Source: an uncultured Clostridium sp. (GTDB taxonomy: Bacteria > Cyanobacteriota > Vampirovibrionia > Gastranaerophilales > Gastranaerophilaceae). Taken from it: a stretch of 10,002 bases of DNA. A program made the position numbers and the translations under genes. Under the pieces are notes generated by a model. That model was not told the origin of the DNA and searched no databases. It saw only the letters and a list, made by a program, of their open reading frames with translations. The stretch's first letter is position 1. Each line of letters starts with the position of its first letter. Below, in pieces: positions 1-8,024 of the stretch. The stretch spans positions 1-10,002 of the forward strand of contig CAUDIU010000057.1 in NCBI GenBank assembly GCA_958449715.1, written 5' to 3'.

Positions 1-30
1 AGAAAAAACAAAGCAGCATTAAAATTAAAT

Positions 31-36
31 AAGGAG
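31..36 (+). promoter_or_regulatory. Ribosome binding site of the small acidic ORF
   Basis: AAGGAG matches the anti-Shine-Dalgarno sequence and lies six bases before the ATG at 43. It is the main evidence that this short frame is translated. Confidence 0.75.
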
Positions 37-42
37 TTTTTT

Positions 43-195
43 ATGAACAAAGAATTAGCTACTGAAAGTTCAACACCTGAAGTATTTTTAGATCTTAACA
101 ATGGGGAGTATTTACAGTTCGATATGACATTACCAATTCAAATTCTATTTGATGACGTCATGAACTTTGTATCAAAAACGGATTTTGACGACTAA
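43..195 (+). CDS. Small acidic hypothetical protein (50 aa)
   Basis: An ATG-initiated frame of 50 codons ends in TAA. It is preceded by a good ribosome binding site, AAGGAG at 31-36, six bases before the ATG, and is followed within 25 bases by a strong intrinsic terminator, so it looks like a genuine independently ended gene. The protein is strongly acidic (7 Asp and 4 Glu against 2 Lys) and ends in DFDD. It has no signal peptide or transmembrane segment and no cysteine. A central stretch, LPIQILFDDVMNFV (about 30-43), could form a short amphipathic strand or helix. I do not recognise a family and assign no function. Only 42 bases precede it, so it may be the last gene of an operon that begins outside the window. 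Confidence 0.72.
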   Translation: MNKELATESSTPEVFLDLNNGEYLQFDMTLPIQILFDDVMNFVSKTDFDD

Positions 196-218
196 AGTTT
201 ACAAAAAAATTTAAACTT

Positions 219-254
219 AAAAACATCGATTATAATTTTAATCGATGTTTTTTT
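219..254 (+). terminator. Intrinsic terminator after the small ORF
   Basis: AAACATCGAT (221-230) is perfectly complementary to ATCGATGTTT (241-250) across a 10-base spacer, two of whose end bases can also pair. The 3' arm runs into an eight-T tract (247-254). It lies 23 bases after the stop codon and separates the small ORF from the TPR gene. Confidence 0.88.
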
Positions 255-331
255 ATTAAAAAGTATAGAAAAATGTCGATGTTCATGAAATAATAATTAT
301 ATTAAAATTTGGTTGCAAAGAGGGATATTAT

Positions 332-2449
332 ATGAATAAATTCACTAGATTAGCCTGTATTGTATCAATTATATTTCTAGGAATATTACCGGCAAATGCA
401 GACTTCAAAGAACATTTTGACTTAGGGCAACAATATTTAGCGAATTATCAATATTCAGGAGCTATCACTGAGTTTAAAAGTGCTTTAAGAATTAATTATT
501 TAGATAATTCTGCAAGAATTGGACTTATAAATTCTTATCTTGCTAGAGGAATGTATTATGCTAATACAGATAGAGATTACCAAAAAGCTGCTAATGATTA
601 TAGGGCTGCACTATTCTACTTAGTATATTATCCAAATGCAAATCAAGTAAAAAATTCTTCACAAGCAATTGTCATGGCAACATCTGCCCTTAATCAATGC
701 TTAAACAATATTGATTTTAATACATCTCCAACCAACAGACTTGCAACAGCAAAACAACTTAGAGCTGAAGGTGATTTTGCAGCAGCAGGGTACGAATTTA
801 ACCAAACCCTCTCTGACCAAAATTTAATAAAAGAAAGTTTTGAACAAACCGGCGACATTATGAAACTTTTGGGGAACGACCCAAAAGCTGCTGAATATTA
901 TAAAAAAGCAGTAGCTGTATCTCCTAATGACATTGATTTGAGACTATCCTATGCAAAAATACTTGACAAACTAGGCAAAGAAGATGAAGCAGTTGAAGAA
1001 TATAATTATATTCTGTCAAAAACAACTGATAATAAAGATGTTCTATATTCTCTAGAAAGAATATACAAAAGAAAATTAGAAGATTCTCCAAATGACGCAA
1101 CTATAACAGCCAATCTTGGTGCTATTATGCAAAAATCGGGCAATTATGATGAAGCTCTAAGATACTATTCAAAAGCAGAATACTTAGATCCTTCAAATGT
1201 TAACACAAGATTGAATGTAGGGACATTATATCAACAAAAAGGTGATTACAAAACAGCTATAACAGCTTATGATTCTGTTTTAATAATTTACCCTGATAAT
1301 GCCCTTGCAAACTTATATAAAGCACAATCTCTGTCAGCTATGGGCGATAAAAAAGGTGCACTAGATTTATACAAAAAAGTACTTTCTCTTGAACCAAACA
1401 ATGAAATAGCTCAAGCAGAAATGCTTAATATGGTAAAAGAAACTATGACAACAGCTCAATTCGTGGATTATATCAAGAAAAATAACCCGAATAATGCAGC
1501 AAATATCCTATATACATACGCTCTTGATTTACACAAACAAAATAAATTAAATGATTCAATTGCAATATATAATGAAGTAATAAAACTTACACCTAGCAAC
1601 CCTGAAGTATATGTAAACCTTGCAATCGCACAAGGTCAAACAAAAAATTATGATGCAGCTATTGCAACTTTAAATACAGCAAATACAAAATTTCCAAATA
1701 ATTCACAAGTAACAGATGCCTTAAAATCAATAAGTGCTCAATCAACAGATGAAAAATTAGAAATAGCTGCAAATTACTATAATAATAAAGATTATCAAAA
1801 TGCAATAAACGAATATTTAAAAATTCAACCAGCAACATCAGACACAATGCTAGGAGTTGCATCAGCATATCAAAATATGGGCAATAATGATAAAGCAATA
1901 GAATATTACAAAAAAGCCTTAAATCTTGCCCCTACAAATTCAGATATTGCATATTATATTGCGGCTCTATATGCAGATAAAGAAGATATAGCAAATGCAA
2001 AAACTTATGCTCAAAAAGCAGTAACAATGAATAAAACCAATAAACAAGCACAAGAATTACTAGAGAGCCTAAATGCTCAAATAGCATCACAAGAATTAGA
2101 ACAAGCAATATCATTGTTTGATTCTGAAAAATACACAGAAAGCCTTGCTTTACTAAATAAAATATTAACATCAGAGCCTAATGATGCTTATGCTCTATAT
2201 TATAGAGGAATGATTTATGATACACAAAAGAAATATACACAAGCTATAGCAGACTACAAAAAAGCAATAGGAATAAATCCTGATTTAACAATAGTTAATT
2301 ACCTAATAGGTGTTGATTATGATATGCTTGAACAATACAAAAATGCTATATCGCACTACAAAGCATTTACAACAACATATTCTGAAAATGATGAATACTT
2401 AAAATATGCACAAACAAGACTTAGCGAATTAAAACAATATGACAAATAA
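332..2449 (+). CDS. Exported TPR-repeat protein (705 aa)
   Basis: The N-terminus has a classic signal peptide: basic MNKFTR, a hydrophobic core at about 7-20, and a probable signal peptidase I site after ANA (cleavage before D24). The rest is a nearly continuous array of about 14 tetratricopeptide repeats (roughly 26-57, 169-357, 390-457, 474-570 and 586-686). Repeat features are clear, for example GNYDEALRYYSKAEYLDPSN and DKAIEYYKKALNLAPTN. No catalytic domain, lipobox or sortase signal is visible, so it probably acts outside the cytoplasmic membrane as a protein-binding scaffold; its partners are unknown. AGAGGG at 319-324, seven bases before the ATG, supports the start. Its stop overlaps the dus start, so the two are probably co-transcribed. 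No promoter in 255-331 is convincing; TAAAAT at 303-308 is the best -10-like sequence. Confidence 0.9.
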   Translation: MNKFTRLACIVSIIFLGILPANADFKEHFDLGQQYLANYQYSGAITEFKSALRINYLDNSARIGLINSYLARGMYYANTDRDYQKAANDYRAALFYLVYYPNANQVKNSSQAIVMATSALNQCLNNIDFNTSPTNRLATAKQLRAEGDFAAAGYEFNQTLSDQNLIKESFEQTGDIMKLLGNDPKAAEYYKKAVAVSPNDIDLRLSYAKILDKLGKEDEAVEEYNYILSKTTDNKDVLYSLERIYKRKLEDSPNDATITANLGAIMQKSGNYDEALRYYSKAEYLDPSNVNTRLNVGTLYQQKGDYKTAITAYDSVLIIYPDNALANLYKAQSLSAMGDKKGALDLYKKVLSLEPNNEIAQAEMLNMVKETMTTAQFVDYIKKNNPNNAANILYTYALDLHKQNKLNDSIAIYNEVIKLTPSNPEVYVNLAIAQGQTKNYDAAIATLNTANTKFPNNSQVTDALKSISAQSTDEKLEIAANYYNNKDYQNAINEYLKIQPATSDTMLGVASAYQNMGNNDKAIEYYKKALNLAPTNSDIAYYIAALYADKEDIANAKTYAQKAVTMNKTNKQAQELLESLNAQIASQELEQAISLFDSEKYTESLALLNKILTSEPNDAYALYYRGMIYDTQKKYTQAIADYKKAIGINPDLTIVNYLIGVDYDMLEQYKNAISHYKAFTTTYSENDEYLKYAQTRLSELKQYDK

Positions 2450-3419
2450 CAAAGTACAAACCCTAATACAAAGCAAAGTATCACTTGCCCCAATGGCAGG
2501 CATAACAGACTATGTATTAAGAAGTCTAGTTAGAAAATATTCAAAAAATGCACTTTTAACAACAGAAATGATAAGTTCTGAATACCTTGCTCAAACAATG
2601 AATGGTAGAAGCGGAATTGAAATTTTAAAACGAGATAATGATCATTCCCCTATTTCATATCAAATTAGCGGACATAAACCTCATATGATGAAACAAGCAG
2701 CAGAATTTTTAAACAACTATGCTGATATGATTGATATTAATATGGGTTGTCCTGTAAAAAAAGTAGTAGGCGGACAAGACGGAGCAGCACTAATGAGAAC
2801 TCCAGAACTTGCTGCTGATTTAGTCAAAGCTGTAAAAGACGGAACTGATAAACCTGTGAGCGTAAAATTCAGATTAGGCTACACTGCAGATGAAATGAAT
2901 TACGTTGAATTCGGACAACAAATGCAAGAAGCCGGAGCTGAATTTATTACAATACATGGTCGGACTCGTTCTCAAATGTATTCAGGAAGTGCTGATTGGG
3001 CAAAAATAAGAGCTTTAAAAGAAAATGTCGATATTCCGGTTTTTGCAAACGGTGATATAACAAGCATTGATGATGCGATAAAATGTCTTGAACTGTCCAA
3101 AGCTGATGGAGTTGCAATCGGACGTGGCGCAATTGGAGATCCTACACTTATTGCGAGAATTGAACACTATTTACATACAGGAGAAAAACTACCAACCCCT
3201 CCGTTAGAAGATAGAATTGAAATGCTAAAATGGCACTTAAATGAAGAAATAAAACTCCGAGGAGAAAATGTCGGAATCAAATTTATGCGCAAATTTTATC
3301 CATACTATTTATCAGGTTTTGAAAACGCAAAAGTATTACGATCAAAACTTGTACTAGAAGAAAATTATCAAACAATCCTTAATTTACTGCAATCCTGTTG
3401 TCAAAAAAGTTATTTTTAA
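2439..3419 (+). CDS. dus: tRNA-dihydrouridine synthase, DusB-like
   Basis: This 326-residue protein is a flavoenzyme that uses FMN and NADPH to reduce uridine to dihydrouridine in the tRNA D-loop. It begins with the family's LAPMAGITD motif (17-24) and carries the active-site segment INMGCPVKKV with the catalytic acid Cys104. KFRLG at 143-147 and HGRTR at 173-177 supply FMN- and RNA-contacting residues. The phosphate-binding elements VFANGDI (201-207) and GVAIGRGAIGDP (224-235) follow, and the C-terminal helical RNA-binding domain starts near 245. Length is normal. The ATG lies 11 bases inside the TPR gene and lacks a clear Shine-Dalgarno sequence, which suggests translational coupling. The Arg175 codon of HGRTR is CGG (2961-2963), which fixes CGG as arginine in this genome. 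The Dus subgroup is my best match, not certain. Confidence 0.95.
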   Translation: MTNNKVQTLIQSKVSLAPMAGITDYVLRSLVRKYSKNALLTTEMISSEYLAQTMNGRSGIEILKRDNDHSPISYQISGHKPHMMKQAAEFLNNYADMIDINMGCPVKKVVGGQDGAALMRTPELAADLVKAVKDGTDKPVSVKFRLGYTADEMNYVEFGQQMQEAGAEFITIHGRTRSQMYSGSADWAKIRALKENVDIPVFANGDITSIDDAIKCLELSKADGVAIGRGAIGDPTLIARIEHYLHTGEKLPTPPLEDRIEMLKWHLNEEIKLRGENVGIKFMRKFYPYYLSGFENAKVLRSKLVLEENYQTILNLLQSCCQKSYF

Positions 3420-3427
3420 CAACTATA

Positions 3428-3463
3428 AAAATTAGCCCCTGAAAATTTTCAGAGGCTAATTTT
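3428..3463. terminator. Shared hairpin terminator between dus and argS
   Basis: A long inverted repeat pairs 3428-3445 with 3446-3463, with one C/A mismatch (3438/3453). Four A's flank the left arm and TTTT ends the right arm. Placed between two converging genes, nine bases past the dus stop and 30 bases past the argS stop, it can act in both directions. The T-tract is short in both directions, so efficiency is uncertain. Confidence 0.8.
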
Positions 3464-3493
3464 ATAAAATCATAACCAAATTATATTAAACAA

Positions 3494-5209
3494 TTACATT
3501 CTTTCAGGAGCTGTAACTGCTAATATATCTTCCAATGCATTATGAAGAACTGTTTTTACACTCCATACAAGAGCAATTCTTGCTTTCATCATTTCTTTAT
3601 CATCAGAAATTACACGATTTGCATTATAGAATGAATGGAATTCGCTAGCCAATTCTTGTACATATCTGCAAATTGTATAAACTTGTCTTGATTCTGCTGA
3701 ATTTTTGATTACTGACTTATATTCTTCCAGTTTTAAAATCAATTGTCTTGCTGTATCAATTGTTTGAATAACCATAGAGGCATTAAAATCTTTGATTAAT
3801 TCATTCAATTCAGCTTCACTCATTGGAGCTGGAGTTTTTTCTCCTGTTTCAGTATTAATTTTTTCAGCAATTACGTTTCTTAAAATAGAACAAGCTCTGG
3901 CATGTGCATATTGGACATAAAACACAGGATTTTCATCTGTACTTTTCTTTGCAAGTTCAATATCAAAATCTAGAGTTGTATCAATATTTCTCATTGACAT
4001 CCAGAAACGAGTTGCATCAACTCCAACTTCATCAATCAAGTCTTCTAGGGTTACCATATTTTTACGTTTACCCATTCTAACTTCATTACCATCAATTACA
4101 AGGTTTACTAATTGACCTAAAAGAACTTCTAATTTATTAGGATCATAACCTAAAGCCTCAATTGAGGCTTTTACACGAGCAACATAACCATGATGATCTG
4201 CACCCCAAATATTAATCATTCTATCAAAACCACGTTCCAATTTATCAATATGGTAAGCAATATCAGCTGTCAAATAAGTATTTGAACCGTCAGCTTTTTT
4301 TATAACTCTATCTTGATCATCACCATAATCAGAAGATCTAAACCAATCAGCACCATCTTTTTGGTAAATCTTTCCGCTTGCTTTTAATTTATTTACACAT
4401 TCTTCAACTTTGCCTGATTTATGCAAAGACAATTCTGAATAAAAATTATCAAAATTAACCTTAAACTTATCTAATAAATCACGTTGAACTTTTTCTTCAT
4501 ATTCTTTTGCAAAATCACAAAGTTCTTTGATATCATCTGGTAATCCTTTGTGAGTTTCCAAATATTTTTTTGCAACAGGTATTAAATATTCCCCAGGGTA
4601 ATAATTCTTTCTTTCAATTTCATCAGTTGGGAAATCAACATCTTCTCCAAGTTCTTGACGAATTCTTATTGCAAGAGAATTACCCAATTTTTGAATTTGA
4701 GAACCTGCATCGTTAATATAAAATTCTTGGTATACATCATGTCCATAGAATTTTAAAAGGTTTGCTAATACTGAACCCATAGCAGCCCAACGACCATGAC
4801 CAATATGGAAAGGTCCTGTAGGGTTTGCTGAGACATATTCTAGAATAATTTTTTCAGCTTCTATATTTTCAGGTTTACCAAAATCTTTTTTGCGAGTAAA
4901 AATTTCTTCTACTAAATCAGATAATATTTTTTTACCGGCTTTGAAATTTATAAACCCACCAATTACAGTATATTCATTATCTTCTTTATTTATAAATTCA
5001 AGGATTGCATTTGCAATTTGAGGAGGTGCAATTTTAGCAAATCTTGCAAGAGAAGATACATTTACCGCATAATCTCCAAAATCAGCATTTTTAGGGCGTT
5101 CAGGATTTAAAGATCCTCTTTTAAATTCTGTCATTGCACCTAACTTATTTTCTTTAATTGCTAATTCAATAGCATTTTCAATCTCATTTATAAAATAATC
5201 TTTTATCAT
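3494..5209 (-). CDS. argS: Arginyl-tRNA synthetase (ArgRS)
   Basis: This class I synthetase charges tRNA-Arg with arginine using ATP. The protein is 571 residues, normal for bacterial ArgRS. An N-terminal tRNA-recognition (Add1-type) domain spans about 1-110. The catalytic core contains SANPTGPFHIGH, with the HIGH signature at about 135-138. The degenerate KMSKS region reads MGKRKNMVTLEDLIDEVG. A DALR-type helical anticodon-binding domain follows, ending in the typical APERM. I chose the second ATG (5209): GGAG at 5216-5219 sits six bases upstream of it and overlaps the ATG at 5221, which would add only MEKN. A -10-like TATAAT at 5248-5243 fits transcription from about 5236. Two arginine tRNA genes lie 3-4 kb away in this window. 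Confidence 0.96.
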   Translation of the reverse strand: MIKDYFINEIENAIELAIKENKLGAMTEFKRGSLNPERPKNADFGDYAVNVSSLARFAKIAPPQIANAILEFINKEDNEYTVIGGFINFKAGKKILSDLVEEIFTRKKDFGKPENIEAEKIILEYVSANPTGPFHIGHGRWAAMGSVLANLLKFYGHDVYQEFYINDAGSQIQKLGNSLAIRIRQELGEDVDFPTDEIERKNYYPGEYLIPVAKKYLETHKGLPDDIKELCDFAKEYEEKVQRDLLDKFKVNFDNFYSELSLHKSGKVEECVNKLKASGKIYQKDGADWFRSSDYGDDQDRVIKKADGSNTYLTADIAYHIDKLERGFDRMINIWGADHHGYVARVKASIEALGYDPNKLEVLLGQLVNLVIDGNEVRMGKRKNMVTLEDLIDEVGVDATRFWMSMRNIDTTLDFDIELAKKSTDENPVFYVQYAHARACSILRNVIAEKINTETGEKTPAPMSEAELNELIKDFNASMVIQTIDTARQLILKLEEYKSVIKNSAESRQVYTICRYVQELASEFHSFYNANRVISDDKEMMKARIALVWSVKTVLHNALEDILAVTAPERM

Positions 5210-5215
5210 ATTTTT

Positions 5216-5219
5216 CTCC
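5216..5219 (-). promoter_or_regulatory. Ribosome binding site fixing the argS start
   Basis: GGAG on the minus strand is followed by AAAAAT and then ATG at 5209. The alternative ATG at 5221 overlaps this site and has no Shine-Dalgarno sequence of its own, so the shorter 571-residue form is preferred. Confidence 0.75.
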
Positions 5220-5242
5220 ATAATTTATTTTGATATGAGATA

Positions 5243-5248
5243 ATTATA
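5243..5248 (-). promoter_or_regulatory. Putative -10 element of argS
   Basis: The minus strand reads TATAAT at 5248-5243, which predicts a start near 5236 and a leader of about 27 bases containing GGAG. No good -35 hexamer is visible at 16-18 bases upstream, so the call rests on the -10 alone. Confidence 0.5.
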
Positions 5249-5283
5249 CAACAAAAAAACTATATGAAATCTAATGTTTGTAA

Positions 5284-5289
5284 TATAAT
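5284..5289 (+). promoter_or_regulatory. Putative -10 element of mgtE (leaderless start)
   Basis: TATAAT is followed by exactly six bases (5290-5295) and then the ATG of mgtE at 5296. With usual -10 geometry, transcription starts at the A of that ATG. There is no purine-rich Shine-Dalgarno sequence between 5265 and 5295. The -35 region is poor. Confidence 0.5.
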
Positions 5290-5295
5290 ATTATT

Positions 5296-6663
5296 ATGAT
5301 GAATGTCCAAAATATTATTGATAGAATAAGAGAAATTTTAGACGACGAAACACTCATTCAGTTAAAAGAAGAACTGAATAGTTATCACGTTGCAGACTTA
5401 GCGGACATTTTTCAAGAATTAAAACCGGAAGAAAGATTACAGTGCTTTAAATTATTAGACTTAGATAAAGCAGCTGACTTAATGGAATATCTTCCTCCTC
5501 AAATGCAAGTCGAATTATTGAGTGATATTGACGAAAATATGGCATCTCAGATTTTGACTCAATTACCTCACGATGCTGCTGCTGACGTTTTGGGGGATAT
5601 GGAAGAAGATGAAAGTGAAACTTATTTAGACAAACTTCCACATAAATTTTCTGAAGAAGTAAGAGAATTATTAACATACAATGAAGATACAGCAGGTGGT
5701 ATTATGAACCCTGTCGTATTAACTGTGAATTTTGATATGAGCGTACAAGATGTATTAAATCATATTAGAATTAAAGCTGAACAAGATAACATGGAGCTTT
5801 ATTATGTCTATGTTGTTGATAAGCAAAATCACCTATTAGGTGTTGTATCTTTAAGAAAACTATTAACATCACCAACTACTCAAAAAGTTGAAGATATTAT
5901 GATTTCAGATATTGTAAAATTACATGTTGATGATTACAGTGATTTTATTATTGATGAATTTATGAAATACCAATACAACGCATTACCTGTAGTAGACCTT
6001 TATAATAGATTAAAGGGAATGATAACTTGGGATGACGTTCATGATTTATTCGAAGAAGAAACAACTGAAGAAATTTATCAATCTTCAGGTATTTCGACAG
6101 AAGTCGTTGATGAAGACGAAATTTTATCCGGAAATATTTTACAAGCTATCAGAGCTAGAACTCCTTGGCTTTTTATAACTTTAATAGGAGAATTTATTGC
6201 TGTTAATGTAGGGCATCATTTTGATCATACATTACAAGCATTACCTATAATTGCAATATTTATGCCACTACTTGCAGGATTAGGTGGTAATATAGGAACT
6301 CAAAGTATTACACTTATGGTTAGAGGGCTTTCCACTGGACAAGTTTCTCTGAGTTCTGCTATGCACCATATTTTGAGAGAAACATTTATTGGCTTTTTTA
6401 TCGGTACAATATTTGGAACTCTTGTAACATTAGTTACTTGGGGGTGGCAGCATAATATGGAATTAGGAGCAGTTGTTGGTATTGCAATGGCAATAAATAT
6501 GACTATGGCAACAATTATTGGTACATTTACACCATTTGCACTAAAAGCAATGAAAGTAGACCCTGCTGTCGCATCAGGTCCAGTTATTGCGACAACTATA
6601 GACGTTTTAGGGTTAGCAATATACTTTACTCTAGTGTCAACATTTTTAATTAAGGTTATGTAA
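5296..6663 (+). CDS. mgtE: MgtE-family Mg2+ channel/transporter
   Basis: This 455-residue inner-membrane protein has the full MgtE layout. An acidic N-terminal helical domain with repeated LADIFQEL / AADLMEYLPP motifs spans about 1-130. A tandem CBS pair follows at about 135-260 (IMNPVVLTV, IMISDIV, YNALPVVD, LKGMITWDD). Five membrane segments lie at about 288-455. The pore region shows GLGGNIGTQSITLMVRGL and, near the end, ATTIDVLGLAIYF, whose Asp436 corresponds to the conserved Mg2+-coordinating Asp of the family. In known MgtE, Mg2+ bound to the cytosolic domains closes the pore, giving feedback control of uptake. The start has tandem ATGs (5296, 5299) and no Shine-Dalgarno sequence. The LCP gene follows after 14 bases, so they probably form one transcript. 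Confidence 0.95.
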   Translation: MMNVQNIIDRIREILDDETLIQLKEELNSYHVADLADIFQELKPEERLQCFKLLDLDKAADLMEYLPPQMQVELLSDIDENMASQILTQLPHDAAADVLGDMEEDESETYLDKLPHKFSEEVRELLTYNEDTAGGIMNPVVLTVNFDMSVQDVLNHIRIKAEQDNMELYYVYVVDKQNHLLGVVSLRKLLTSPTTQKVEDIMISDIVKLHVDDYSDFIIDEFMKYQYNALPVVDLYNRLKGMITWDDVHDLFEEETTEEIYQSSGISTEVVDEDEILSGNILQAIRARTPWLFITLIGEFIAVNVGHHFDHTLQALPIIAIFMPLLAGLGGNIGTQSITLMVRGLSTGQVSLSSAMHHILRETFIGFFIGTIFGTLVTLVTWGWQHNMELGAVVGIAMAINMTMATIIGTFTPFALKAMKVDPAVASGPVIATTIDVLGLAIYFTLVSTFLIKVM

Positions 6664-6677
6664 TAAAGGTAAAAAAT

Positions 6678-8009
6678 ATGACAAATCAAACACAAAGATA
6701 CAGAAGAGATGTAAACAGAACAAAATCATTTATAAAACATGCTAAACAAGCAAGAGAAGAACGTTCATCATTTGCAAAAGTATTAATTGGTATGATGATA
6801 GTGTTCATTGGAATTTTACTAAGTATTTTTGTACTTGCTGATAATGAAGATTTCTTAGCAAAACATTTTGGAGAAAATTCTTTTATAACAAAATTGTTTG
6901 AAAAACTATCTGTAAGTAACAATAATAAAGAACACGCAGAATTTACTCTACCTTTTGGACTAAGAAGACAAAATATACTGTTCTTAGGAGTTGACGCAAG
7001 CGGAAATCCAAATGATTTATGGACTGGCACAAGAACTGATACAATAATTTTAGTAAATATTGATCCTAGATCTAAATCAGTAAATGCTCTTTCAATACCA
7101 AGAGATAGTAAAGTATACTTACCTGGAGATAACGGTGTAAATAAAATCAATGCTGCTCATGCAATAGGCGGAATTGAAATGACAAAAAAAACAGTTGAAG
7201 ATACACTAGGAGTTCATATTGACAGATATGTAATGGTTCATGATAATGCGGTAAAAGAAATAGTAGATGCAATGGGTGGTGTAGATGTCTATGTTGAAAA
7301 ACCAATGCACTACAATGATTATTCTGGTAATTTACATATCAACTTTACAAAAGGAGATCATCACTTAGATGGACAAAAAGCTGTTGAATATTTAAGATTT
7401 AGACACGATGCATTAGGAGATATTGGAAGAACTCAAAGACAACAATGGTTATTGAGAAGTATTCTGACAAAACTTAAACAACCAGAAACTATTACAAAAA
7501 TTCCTGATATCATATCAGTTGCAAAAAAATATGTAAAAACAGATATGTCTTTCTACGAAATGTCACAATATGCAGCATTAGCAAAACATGTTGATATGGA
7601 TAAAATAGAAGTTGCAATGCTTCCAGGTGCGCCAAACCAAAAAGGATATATAAGCTACTGGATTTTAGATCCTGAAAAAACTCAAGAAGTAGTTAATAGA
7701 GTAATCTATAGAGATAAAGAACAATTTGATGAATTAGAACAAATGACTGCAGCAGTATTAGCAGCAGATTCTGCAAAAGGACAACTAATGGCTGACAATC
7801 TTAAAGCAGCAGGAATTGATGTAAAATGCACAGGAAGATCTACAAGATCTCACTCTCAATTTATTGCTCACTCAAGTAAAGTCACAAATGATTATTATAA
7901 CTGGTTAAAAAAGAAAAATGAAGCATTTAGCGGCCTACAATTTGTTTATGATCCGGTAAATTATCAATGTGGCGAAACAGATTTTACAATCATTTTATCG
8001 GGGAATTAA
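6678..8009 (+). CDS. LCP (LytR-CpsA-Psr) family wall-polymer transferase with LytR C-terminal domain
   Basis: LCP proteins transfer undecaprenyl-phosphate-linked glycopolymers to peptidoglycan or other wall acceptors on the outer face of the membrane. This 443-residue protein has a basic cytoplasmic N-terminus (1-33), one membrane segment (about 34-54) and an LCP domain (about 97-268). Conserved elements are LFLGVDA (101-107), RTDTIILV (119-126) with Asp121, SIPRDSKVYLPG (139-150), KINAAHAIGG (156-165), and YLRFRHDALGDIGRTQRQQ (238-256), with the family's phosphate-binding arginines. The C-terminal part (about 350-443) resembles the LytR_C domain (AAVLAADSAKGQLMADNLKAAGIDV region). AAAGG at 6665-6669, eight bases before the ATG, supports the start. 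It is the second gene after mgtE. Its stop codon lies in the loop of the downstream terminator. The polymer attached cannot be told. Confidence 0.92.
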   Translation: MTNQTQRYRRDVNRTKSFIKHAKQAREERSSFAKVLIGMMIVFIGILLSIFVLADNEDFLAKHFGENSFITKLFEKLSVSNNNKEHAEFTLPFGLRRQNILFLGVDASGNPNDLWTGTRTDTIILVNIDPRSKSVNALSIPRDSKVYLPGDNGVNKINAAHAIGGIEMTKKTVEDTLGVHIDRYVMVHDNAVKEIVDAMGGVDVYVEKPMHYNDYSGNLHINFTKGDHHLDGQKAVEYLRFRHDALGDIGRTQRQQWLLRSILTKLKQPETITKIPDIISVAKKYVKTDMSFYEMSQYAALAKHVDMDKIEVAMLPGAPNQKGYISYWILDPEKTQEVVNRVIYRDKEQFDELEQMTAAVLAADSAKGQLMADNLKAAGIDVKCTGRSTRSHSQFIAHSSKVTNDYYNWLKKKNEAFSGLQFVYDPVNYQCGETDFTIILSGN

Positions 8010-8024
8010 TATTCCCCGTTTTTT
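7999..8024 (+). terminator. Intrinsic terminator overlapping the end of the LCP gene
   Basis: CGGGGAAT (7999-8006) pairs perfectly with ATTCCCCG (8011-8018) around a TAAT loop, followed by six T's (8019-8024). The 5' arm is the last coding bases of the LCP gene, whose TAA stop (8007-8009) forms most of the loop. The first base of the next tRNA follows the T-tract with no gap. Confidence 0.87.

Noticed and set aside
242..283. TCGATGTT repeated at 242-249 and 276-283 as a possible operator pair
   Set aside because: The first copy is part of the terminator arm, the repeat is short, and no symmetry or promoter overlap supports a binding site.
1659..2171. Minus-strand open frames opposite the TPR gene
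   Set aside because: Leu/Tyr-rich translations are the antisense of repeated TPR codons; no independent start signal.
5219..5221. Upstream ATG of argS (adds MEKN)
   Set aside because: It overlaps the GGAG that serves the ATG at 5209, and the longer form has no Shine-Dalgarno site of its own.
6300..7150. Two long minus-strand open frames (131 and 154 codons) opposite mgtE and the LCP gene
   Set aside because: They lie antisense to well-recognised coding frames, have no ribosome binding site I could support, and give low-complexity hydrophobic translations typical of AT-rich shadows.
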